From Oikopleura dioica (taxonomy: Eukaryota > Chordata > Appendicularia > Copelata > Oikopleuridae), in NCBI GenBank assembly GCA_907165135.1, contig OU015569.1, positions 372,001 to 436,000 on the forward strand: a stretch of DNA of 64,000 bases, given 5' to 3'. The translations under genes and the position numbers were made by a program. Shown here piece after piece: positions 31,575-40,258 of the stretch. Every line of letters begins with the position of its first letter. Position 1 is the first letter of the stretch. The notes beneath the pieces are model-generated. The model was not told the origin of the DNA, did not search any database, and saw only the letters and a program-made list of their open reading frames with translations.

Positions 31575-32331
31575 ACTTAAGGATATAGCCTGTAAAATTC
31601 AACTTTCGTAGCGGCTAAACGCGAGCTCGGATCTTTCTCATTTCAAAAGCATTCATACCTAAAAATGCACAAAAACTCAATTCTGGTATTTTTTTAATTT
31701 TCACCTAAATTTTTCTCTCTAGAGCGACTTGTAATCTTACGATCGCGATTTCTCAAAATTTTTCCACTAATTCGCTAAAACTAAACCGTGTTCTCTGTTG
31801 TTATGATGCTAAGCTAGAAAATTGAGGGAACAAAATTCTCAAATTCAGTCAAAATTTTATTCTAGCATGCTCCTCTTTCTTACTCCTCCTTTTCTTCCCT
31901 GCGCGCTTTGTCGCGTGCAGCCAATCAAAGCGCTCGCAAAAACACGCACTCTCTCCCGGAAAAGAGGAGGCGAGAGAGCGAGCACCGAGCGCAGCGCTTT
32001 TCATAGCTTCTGCGCGCTGGGTTAGCCTCATGGAAATGGCTGTAAAATCGGTTTCTTTCGGATTTAGAGAAAACTAAACCGTCAATTTTGTAGATGAAGG
32101 TCTAAAGAATCTATCTATCCAAAAACTCGACCGATTTAGTGAAAAATTTTCGAGGAATCGCGATCGTAAGATTTCAAATCGCTCTAGAGAGAAAAATTCG
32201 AGTAAAAATTTTTAAAAAGTACCAAAATTGAATTCTTCGTCCATTTTTAGGTAGGATTGCACTTGAAATGAAGAAGATCCGACCTCGCGTTTAGCCGCTA
32301 CGAAAGTCGAATTTTACAGGCTATATCCTTA
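31575..32331. repeat. About 757-bp palindrome
   Basis: GGATATAGCCTGTAAAATTC at the left pairs with GAATTTTACAGGCTATATCC at the right; further in, TTTCGTAGCGGCTAAACGCG / CGCGTTTAGCCGCTACGAAA, TTACGATCGCGATT / AATCGCGATCGTAA and TAAACCG match. The 160-nt centre (31880-32040) is GC-richer and itself partly mirrored. Confidence 0.9.
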
Positions 32332-33368
32332 AGGAGGTAGATATCAAGAATTAGGATTTTCTGGCAGACTTTTCTCCCAATTCTAACATAGTGACCAATG
32401 ATTATTTTTGTTTTAATAAAGAGTTGAGGCCCTTATCTCGTGCCTATGGAAGGCAGATTTCTAAATTTCCAGAAAAAATCGTACAAAATGGCGTTGAAAA
32501 CTCGGAAGTCGCTAAAAATGACCATTTTCTTGGCAGACTTTTCTCGAACACCTTATATAGGGCGGAATTTATTCTCTTCTGAGAAGTTAGATAAGACCCG
32601 TGTCTAGTTACTATGAAGGCCAGAATTTAAAATTTAAAAAATTTTTTAAGAAAAAATCAATTTTCTGTATTTCACAATTTTCAACGAAAATATAAAATTC
32701 TGAATTTTTATTCAGCAGTATTAAAACCATTCTATAAATGTTCCCAGGGGTTTTTAATAATGTTTTTGGACAAAAACTATGTAATAACTTATTTAATTAC
32801 TAAAAATCGGTCGATCTATTATAAAACGGGCAAATTATCGAGATTTAAGAGCGATTTTGTGAAAAATCACGTGGTCCAATCAAAAATTTTTGCTTACAAA
32901 ATTTCTCCTTGACCTCGAAACTATACGTTAAAAAATTTGAGGCGAAAAAATGGAAAATTTTTTTCTTGATATCTACCACCTTAAGGGGTAGATATCCAGA
33001 ATCGTGTTTTCCGATCAGTGTTTTCGCAAATTTTTAACATAGTGACCCCCTTATTTTTTCTGCTCGAAATTTATTTCAGACAATTATCTATTTCCAATAG
33101 AAGCCAAAAATTCAGATTTCTTGAGCTTTCGAGGTGCTACAATGCAAATCTGACACCTGCGATTGTCGCCAATATGAACATTTTAGGAAAATTAGCGATC
33201 TTTGACGAAAAATTTTCCTAGAAATATTTTTGAAATTCGAAATTTTAGCTTCCATAGGAAATAGACAAGGGTCTAAAGTTTTTCTTTCCAAAGTAAAATA
33301 AGGGTGTCACTATTTTAACTTTTAGAGAAAAGTCTGATAGAAAATCTCGATTCTTGATATCTATCTCC
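32332..33368. repeat. Three copies of a GTAGATATC...TAGTGAC repeat, one inverted
   Basis: GGTAGATATCAAGAAT...ACATAGTGACC at 32336, GGTAGATATCCAGAATC...ACATAGTGACCCCCTTATT at 32977, and the inverted AAGGGTGTCACTATTTT...GATTCTTGATATCTATC at 33300-33365. The ends belong to the TTAAGGGTGTCA (family C) group. No genes seen here. Confidence 0.75.
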
Positions 33369-33379
33369 TCAAAAGATAA

Positions 33380-33563
33380 AAACGAGTTATTGAATCCTTC
33401 ACAACCAGACTCCGCACCATCTCCTCGGAGTCTTCACTCTGTGTATTCTCATTTCCAAGTTCCTCTTTTCCTCAAATCAAACGAAAAAGTCTATTATGAA
33501 ACACGACGTGGCAGAAACGGAAAATCGCAGATCCGGCTCTACCGAAAATCCCGAGAAGTATAA
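33380..33563 (+). CDS. Terminal exon of an unrecognised plus-strand gene
   Basis: The frame PSQPDSAPSPRSLHSVYSHF then YYETRRGRNGKSQIRLYRKS ends at TAA 33561-33563 and is followed by AATAAAG at 33693, a likely poly(A) signal. Composition is coding-like (basic, Ser-rich). Upstream exons could not be found: the preceding 1.8 kb is palindromic repeat. Confidence 0.4.
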
Positions 33564-33713
33564 AGCGCACTTCAATACAATGCACCACTATTGATGTTGA
33601 TTTTTCAAAACGGGGAAAAGTCACTTTGAGAATGAAAATTTTTATTGAATCGAACTTTCCACGAAGCTTATGAATTGATGTTTATTTTTTGAATAAAGAA
33701 AGCAGTAGAACTG

Positions 33714-34051
33714 TCAGATTAAAATGTTATTAACTTCTCCAGCTTCGTAGCGCTGTAAAAGTTCCTTTCGCCAGTCTTCGATTTCATCATCATCATTTTT
33801 CTGCCGCTTGGTTTTTCTCTTCGTTGATTTTTCTTCTTCCATTTTGCGTTTTTTCCTCCGCCTTCGTTTGTCGACTTTTTGGGCGAAATTTTCGGCGAAG
33901 TTTGAGTTCCCATGTCGTGGAAGACGACGAGATCTTCTGCTGCAATATTCCACTCGATTTCGAATTCAACGGCGGCGGAACTTTCTTCTTCTTCTTTCTT
34001 GGCCGGGGAGGGCTCGAATTCAACTCGTCTTTTGGCTGATTCTTTTGGCAT
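33714..34051 (-). CDS. Small basic nuclear-type protein
   Basis: Starts MPKESAKRRVEFEPSPAKKE at 34051 and ends QRYEAGEVNNILI at 33714. The N-terminal half (EFEIEWNIAAEDLVVFHDMG) and the C-terminal half (VDKRRRRKKRKMEEEKSTKR, DDDEIEDWRKELLQRYEAGE) are in different frames. Either a 35-nt GA-AG intron near 33880-33915 or a missing A in an A5 run would join them. Strongly basic with a nuclear-localisation look; no family recognised. Confidence 0.5.
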
Positions 34052-34317
34052 CGTTTTTTCTAATTTTCCGGAGAGAAAAATGATTAAATAGCTGCTGGCA
34101 GATGTTGATTTCCATGTGGAAGTGCAGCTGGTACGAGCTAGCACTCTTTGAAGGAAATCAAAGACTTCCTAATTACTGATGCAATTTTGATAAAAAACAA
34201 TCAAAGATTCAAAGGCGCCCGGTCGGAGATTCAGATTATAGAAACAAATTATCTGGCATTGGTTCTTTGCTGAGCAAGAAAGTGTGTAAAAAATGGGGGC
34301 AGAGTTGCAAAGTTTGC

Positions 34318-34626
34318 TTTATTTTTGCTGAGCCGAGTAAAAATTTCTCTGAGCTGAGCTGAGCTGGCCTTTTTAGGGTAGTTGAGCTGAGCTGAGTTGT
34401 TTTTACTATGTTTTTAATAGTAAAATTGTGTTAAAGTCACTGAGCTGAGCTGAGCTGAGCAAAGTGATAATTTTCTGAGCTGAGCAGAACAGATCATCTT
34501 CGAAATTAATTGAGCTGAGCTCAGCAGATCATATCATTTTCAAAAATCTCTCAGCTCAGTCGCTCGGCTCAGCTCAGCTCAGCTCACTCAGCCAGCTCAG
34601 CTCACTCAGCTCAGCGAATTCGCAAC
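34318..34626. repeat. Family D foldback (GAGCTGAGCT repeats)
   Basis: CAGAGTTGCAAAGTTTGC at the left and GCGAATTCGCAACTCTG at the right enclose GAGCTGAGCT-type runs that become GCTCAGCTCA on the right arm. The whole unit folds back on itself. Confidence 0.88.
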
Positions 34627-34863
34627 TCTGGCTTGGGGGACTATTGTCTGACCACGCCGAGTATATTTTGAATTAGTTTCAGGTAACTTTTGTAAATCCC
34701 AGTTCGTCGAGTTGACTCTTGAGTCCAGAACAAGCGTAATCGTCCTTCTCCTTTTTTAATTAGTTGTGACCTCTACTGGTTTCCCCGCGTCTCAAATAAT
34801 CCTCGTTTTCGCCATTTCGACTTTTCTTTTCAAAAAAACACTCGAGAAACAGAAAAAAGAGGG

Positions 34864-35662
34864 ATGAGAATGAAGGAACGGCACGAAGAAGCGTCGCAAA
34901 GCGCTTTGGAAGGAATTCTCAAGCAGCTCAAAGATTAGGGTTTCAGAAAAAAGCGAAAAAAGAGAAAGAAAATGGCAATAAAGTGGAAAAAGTCGAAAAC
35001 CCGAGCTTAGATGCATTTTCCCTGGCGATGATTTCCGTCAGTTTGACAATCACCATCATCATTGGAATCATCATCGGTAGCGACCGATTTTTCTTCTTGC
35101 TTTTTTCTTTACTTTTTTTAATAGCATGGCGCTACTTTCAAGCAGAGTTGCAAATTTGGTCTTTTTTGCTGAGCTGAGCTGATTCTGATTGAAATTTTTC
35201 TGAGCTGAGCTGAGTAATAATTTCGATTATTGAGCTGAGCTGAGCTGGATTTTTTAAGAAATCATTGAGCTTAGCTGAGCTGAGCAGACCTTTTTTGAAG
35301 GCTGCTGAGCTGAGCTGAACTGAGCGGACACAATTTTGAGCTGAGCTGAGCTGGTTCTCTTAGAAAGTCATTGAATTGAGCTGAGCAGGCCATTTTAGAA
35401 ATCATTGAGCTGAGCTGAGCTGAGCAGCGCAGATTCTCCAATGAAAATTCCTGAGTTGAGCTGAGCTGAGAGACTGCTCAGCTCACTCAGCTCACTAAAT
35501 TTGCAATTCTGCTTTGAAGACAAACACCTAGAGGAAGGAAACTACTTGAAAGACACCTTCCTGGCGCATTTTGAAGCCAACGAAAAACTGCTAAATCGAG
35601 CCGGCCGTCGTCAATCTGAAGCTAGAGCTTTTTCAATCGCATATATTTTATTTATTATTTAA
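34864..35662 (+). CDS. Small single-pass membrane protein, 3 exons
   Basis: Probable exons 34864-34908, 34947-35076 and 35520-35662. The product starts MRMKERHEEASQSAL, continues KKAKKEKENGNKVEKVENPS, has one strong membrane segment (FSLAMISVSLTITIIIGIII) and ends with a helical tail KHLEEGNYLKDTFLAHFEAN...LLNRAGRRQSEARAF. The first intron (38 nt) would be GA-AG with acceptor GGTTTCAG; the alternative is a missing A at 34932. The second intron is filled by a family D foldback. Not recognised; possibly a small integral membrane protein. Confidence 0.5.
35147..35515. repeat. Family D foldback inside the intron of the small membrane-protein gene
   Basis: GCAGAGTTGCAAATTTGG pairs with CTAAATTTGCAATTCTGC; between them are runs of GAGCTGAGCT on the left and CAGCTCACTCAGC on the right. 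Confidence 0.88.
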
Positions 35663-35855
35663 TTATTATTATTTTTTCTATTAAAAATGCAAAGAAAAAC
35701 TCTGCTAAAAGCTGCTTCAAAAGCGAAAAATGTATTTACTGCGTCGCGAAATCAAGAGCTGAATTTTAAACGAGCAATGTCAGTTTGAAAATTGAAGAAA
35801 AAGAAAGAACGAAAAACTTGAATTGAAAGTATTGAATTTATTATTTTTTGAAAGT

Positions 35856-37223
35856 CTATTTCTTTGGAATAAAGATAATCATGCAAACCACGGCGATGAC
35901 AACTTTTCCAGCGTTTTTCATTTTACCAATCTTTTGGGTTTCAATTTTAACCTTGAAAACGCGTGTCTAGAATTGTGACGATTAAACAGATCTTCTTGTT
36001 TCTCGCTTTTCTCTGAACAAAACTAGAATTTCTTTTTTTAATCGATTTATTACCGCGTAGTCGACCGCCTTTTCCAGCTTCTTGTTTCCCTCCTGAACGT
36101 CCATCACGGCAGCTCCGACATTGTCCTCGATCGTATCTCAATCCCATCATCAAAAAATCACCAAAAAGCAATAAGAGTACCTAGCGTGGTGCCTTGATCC
36201 ATCACCATTTCGTTCAAATCTTTAAAGATGATGTTGACGTCCATGATATCCGCTTCCAACTGCGCCATCTCTTCGGCCTGGCGTTGGATTCCATCCATGT
36301 CCATTTGAGCCAGAACTTGTTGCTTTTCGAAGCGATAGTTAAGAATTTACACTGAAAAATGGGCTTGGCAAGCTTTTTAGAGAACCTAAGTCAGAGTCTA
36401 AAAAATCGGGCGACACTGAGAAAATCGCCAAATGTCGCCGAATGTCGCCGAATGTCGCCGAATGTTGCTGAATGTCGCTGAATGTCACTGAATGTCGATG
36501 AATCTCGTCGAATGTCGCTACTTTTTTAAATACAGACATTCGACGACATTCAGCGACATTCAGCGACATTCGGCGACATTCGGCGACATTCACCTCGAAG
36601 CTGCATCGCCAGAAGCTCAAAATTTATTGAAATGAAAATTTGGCGGCTTTTAATTAAAAATCGCCATTCCTGATCGAGTTGTCCACCGCTCATCGAATTC
36701 CCGGGCAGCGGAAAAGAAGAGTCGTTGTTGTCTCCCGCCATTTGGAGCGCGCGGGCGGCCTAGACATTTTACTTATTTTCGCAACTCATAGATTTTAAAC
36801 CTTTTCCGAAGCGCTTTGAAAAGACTGCAAAGAAGTGGAAAACTCATTCGCCAATTTTCCCAGAGTAGCGCGGCGGTGATTTTTGATGCTGAGCTGTTTC
36901 GTTGTAAAGTTCTGAAACCAACCGTTTCTCGGGAAGAAAAAGCGGGGATGTTACTTTTTAGCTCGTTGAGACTGTTTTCGTTTTCCTTGCACAAGTTTCT
37001 AGCGCTCGTCTGCGACTGCACACTGAAATCAATTTTGACAAAAACGAATTTTGAAGAAGGAGAGCTACATTTGCTCGCGGTTGTCGGGCGAGTCAAGAGA
37101 ACTGCCGATGCATTTGCTGAGTCGCTCGATTTCGGAGGATAGTTTTTTGATCTTTTTATTCGCGGAGCCGATTTGGGCACAAGTCTTGTTCCAATCCCCT
37201 TCTTTGTTTCCGACCTTTTTCAT
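35856..37223 (-). CDS. Syntaxin (Qa-SNARE), STX7/STX12 type, 7 exons
   Basis: Endosomal t-SNARE. Exons 37069-37223, 36955-37022, 36801-36911, 36670-36759, 36181-36322, 36054-36136 and 35856-35930; about 240 aa. The N-terminal Habc bundle is recognisable (TCAQIGSANKKIKKLSSEIE, NHRRATLGKLANEFSTSLQS), followed by the SNARE motif QLEADIMDVNIIFKDLNEMV with the central-layer Gln in MDQGTTLDTIEDN, and a short tail anchor AGKVVIAVVCMIIF before IPKK. The membrane segment is shorter than in mammalian STX7/12. Intron 36323-36669 fits only as GA-AG (LDQ|QQVLAQ) and contains a family E foldback. In exon 3 an A5 run (T5 on plus, 36880-36884) seems to have one base too many; removing it aligns the helix with other syntaxins. 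Confidence 0.88.
36405..36592. repeat. Family E foldback in syntaxin intron
   Basis: Left arm of eight GAATGTCGC-like units pairs with right-arm CGACATTC units around a GCTACTTTTTTAAATACAG loop. Both arms are microsatellite-like, so the palindrome may have grown by unit expansion. Confidence 0.88.
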
Positions 37224-37272
37224 CGATCAACAACTGTTTTAATGCCACAGTTGTGTGCCAGTTGCAAACTGG

Positions 37273-37662
37273 GCAACTTGGCGACCGGCATAGAAAACCT
37301 GAGTCAGGGTCCTTAAAAGGTTGAATTTAAGAATTGAGCCATCTTTCTGAACCCTGACTCAGGTTTTTGCACAGGTTGCCGAGCTTTGATCACATATACT
37401 CTGGCCTCGGAAACCTGTGTAGAAAACCTGAGTCAGGGTCTTGAAAGAACTTTAATTGAAAGCTGCCATTCAACTCTCGCAGTTTTTCAGGACCCTGACT
37501 CAGGTTTTCTACACAGTTCGCCCAGCCCTGAGTATATTTGATCTAAACTCGGCAACCTGTGTAAAAACCTGAGTCAGGGTTCAGAAAGATGGCTCAATTC
37601 TTCAATTCAACCTTTTCAGGACCCAGAGTCAGGTTTTCTACACAGGCTGTCGAGCCCAGCTA
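37273..37662. mobile_element. Composite: family A element nested in another family A palindrome
   Basis: Outer arms carry GGTTGAATTTAAGAATTGAG / CTCAATTCTTCAATTCAACC; the inner copy (37403-37533) sits between GATCACATATACTCTGG and CTGAGTATATTTGATC. A homologous composite lies at 61.9-62.25 kb. Confidence 0.88.
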
Positions 37663-37973
37663 CAGTAGAAATATAGCGCATCATAATGACTTTGCTGATC
37701 CGTCTTTATAAGCAACATTTTCAAAGCCAAAATCGCCAGAGCCGCTCATTTCTGGTGCCGGAAAGTTAGCTCTGCTGATCTCTGTGTGATAAAAAATGCA
37801 CAAGGCAAAGTAAAAAAATCTACGATTTGCTCTTTCTGTTTTGCCAAAAGGGTGATTTGAATAAGCATTTATTTGATTTTGACAAGTTTTTTTATTTCTT
37901 TGGAGAAGGCGAAAACTATTTGTTATTTGTCTTGCAGAATAGCAATTATCTCTTCTTGCTATTAGAAAGAAAA

Positions 37974-38196
37974 AGGAAAGCCTGAGTCAGGGTCTCAAAG
38001 AACTGGAATGAAAAACCGCGCAGCGGCTTTCTTAAAAACGAAGCCGCGAGGCAGCTTTGCTAATATAACCATTACAATCATTCAAAAATTTTGGCGAAAT
38101 TTTGGCTTTGCGGCTTCGATTTAAAAAAGCCGCTGCGCGGCTTTTCATTTCAGTTCTTTCAGGCATTGACTCAGGTTTTGTACACAGGTTGCTGAG
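37974..38196. mobile_element. Family A MITE, left terminus eroded
   Basis: AAGCCTGAGTCAGGGTCTC and ACACAGGTTGCTGAGTCC arms with GCGCAGCGGC / GCTGCGCGGC hairpins. The GCAACC end is missing on the left. Confidence 0.78.
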
Positions 38197-38485
38197 TCCT
38201 TGATCAGCTTTGCTTGAATTTGGCTCTGCTAGCGCTTCCTGTGAAATCTAACTTTGCGTTTTTAGTTTTTGGAAAGGAAATCGTAAATTTTCGTGATTAA
38301 TAATTATACTCCCACTGCTCTTATGCTCTTGTGCAAATAATTGACTCTTGCTCACACGGTGATGTTATTCCGAAGCTCCGTGGCCCCTTGGCACGAGATT
38401 AGACAAAAGAGATTTTATACAGCAAGTTCTTCCGAAAAAGGCACCAAATTATTCTAGCGCAATCGGAATTATTTATTAATTAATC

Positions 38486-40085
38486 ATGACAGAAAATGAA
38501 AATGCACAGGAAGAGGATGTCTCAGGTAAATTAAGCCAAATATTCTTGGATTCTAGCTCGGCAGGAACCTGTGTAGAAATCCTGAGTCAGGGTCGAAATT
38601 TTTAAAAGATCTTTGAAAATTGAAAAGCCTGACTCAGGATTTCTACACTGGTTGCCAGGCCCAAGTGTTTAAGGGTGTCATCTTTGATTTTCGAAAAAAT
38701 CAGCTGAAAATCGAGCAGCCGCGGCTATTTTGCGGCTTCGAGCGAAAAAGATGGAAAAGCCGCGCCGTGCGCGGCTTAAATTTTTCAACTCTAAGCCGCA
38801 AAAGCCGTGGCTGCTCGATTTTCAGCCGATTTTTTTCGAAAATCAAAGATGACACCCTTAAACACTTGGGCCCAAGAATATACATTTTTATCATTTGGTG
38901 AATCAAAAATAAGCCACTGTAACTTTTCGTAGATACTGTGCCTCCACGTCGAAATTGTTGCGTAATAATAACCGAAACAGCTGCTTTCCGTCGTTCGCAA
39001 ACTTGGTGGCTTCAGTGGCGCAGTTACATTTCCAAGTTCATTTTGTGGGGCGGAATCGTCGGCATCTGCATCGGCTACGGTTTCTTGTGGGACAAGTGCG
39101 CAGCTCCATCGACCGGCAGTGCGCACAAGGAGTGCTGGACGACTCCCTACACGGCAGAGTGTTTTCCTTGCGGAGTGTGGATCGCGCGCTGGCTCGGTCT
39201 TCTTTTCCTCTTGACGCTGATCTTTTGCTACATGTTCTATTCGGTCATAAAGAGCTGCAACTGCTTGCTCTACGGATGCTGGCCCTTCATTCCAGTGGTA
39301 GGCTCTTCAATTTTCGTAAGAATTGAACGAATGAATAATTTGAAGACGCCGACGCCGGAAATAGAAGCGCGCGCCTCCAACAACCAAATCTACCCGATGG
39401 AAGAGGAGTGGCAGAACCCGTCGCACTGGGGACTCGACCTTCCGAGCTACGACGACGCGCTCGAAATGCCCAAAGTCGACGAAGACACGTTTGATGCTTC
39501 AAGAGGAGGAGTGGAGAACAGAGCTTACGACCAGTCGAGTTTAGGCCCGCCGCCAGAATACGAAGCGCCAGAGCCATCTGCTCCTCCGATTTATCAAACG
39601 AATGGTAAAGCGCACTCAAAACGATATTTTCGACATTTTAGGGGTCGAGGGGGACGATTTGTCGGTAATTTAGGGAGTGGGCTATTCTTGGGTGCAAATT
39701 TCTTTTATGGGCTCGGCCCAAAACCTGTGTAGAACACCTGAGTCAGGGTCTGAAAAAATTGAAGGTTTTTCAGACCCTGAGTCAGGTTTTCTACACAGGT
39801 TTCCGAGCCCAGAACAGGAAATTCCGCCAAAGAGCCATTCCCTAAATTACCGACAAATCGTCCCCCTCAACCCCTAAAATGTCGAAAATTTTAGAATTCG
39901 ACTCGAAATAGTCGCTAATAATCGTCACTGAATCGGATTTGATTGACGAGCAAATATTGAAACTGAAATTGGCATTTGCAAACGCTCGCGTACAAATCAC
40001 ATTACTGATTTTTGCGTAAATCATCACGGTAACATTTCTGCTTCTAGAAGAGACGGCGGATTCCTCGGGGAGCTGGAACACGTGA
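38486..40085 (+). CDS. PY-motif membrane protein, 3 exons
   Basis: 249 aa from exons 38486-38525, 38933-39604 and 40049-40085 (exon 3 begins at 40048). Two hydrophobic segments (FILWGGIVGICIGYGFLW and WLGLLFLLTLIFCYMFYSVI) flank a Cys-rich loop (KECWTTPYTAECFPCGVW). The cytosolic tail has three PY-type motifs, LPSYDDAL, PPPEYEAP and PPIYQTN, which normally recruit WW domains of NEDD4-class ubiquitin ligases; a sorting-adaptor role is inferred. Residues VGSSIFVRIERMNNLK after TM2 could instead be a 48-nt in-frame intron (GTAGGC...TTTGAAG). The second intron holds a foldback with a family A copy in its centre. General layout recalls VOPP1/WBP1 proteins, but orthology is not clear. Confidence 0.7.
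38555..38660. mobile_element. Family A MITE in intron 1 of the PY-motif gene
   Basis: CTAGCTCGGCAGGAACCTG and CACTGGTTGCCAGGCCCA with AATCCTGAGTCAGG / CCTGACTCAGGATT arms. Confidence 0.82.
38661..38870. repeat. Family C palindrome enclosing a family B core
   Basis: AAGTGTTTAAGGGTGTCATC / GATGACACCCTTAAACACTT outer arms; inside, ATCAGCTGAAAATCGAGCAG pairs with CTGCTCGATTTTCAGC and encloses GCCGCGCCGTGCGCGGC. Confidence 0.9.
39620..39895. repeat. Foldback with a family A element at its centre
   Basis: CGACATTTTAGGGGTCGAGG...TTTGTCGGTAATTTAGGGA pairs with TCCCTAAATTACCGACAAA...CCTCAACCCCTAAAATGTCG. The family A copy (39710-39812) fills the loop. Confidence 0.9.
39710..39812. mobile_element. 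Family A MITE at a palindrome centre
   Basis: GGGCTCGGCCCAAAACCTGTG to CACAGGTTTCCGAGCCCAG; perfect short stem around GAAAAAATTGAAGGTTTTTC. Confidence 0.88.
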
Positions 40086-40258
40086 CAAATGCAAGCAACT
40101 TCGGATTAATGCAAAAACTGTATTCTGCTCGTTTCTTCTTTCAAAAAATGGATGTCTGTTTTGCGATTTTATTTGAACGTCACATGTGAAATGAGAAATA
40201 TAAAACAATTGTACAAATTATTCGAAAAAGAAAAAGAACAATTCTAAATTCATAGTAC

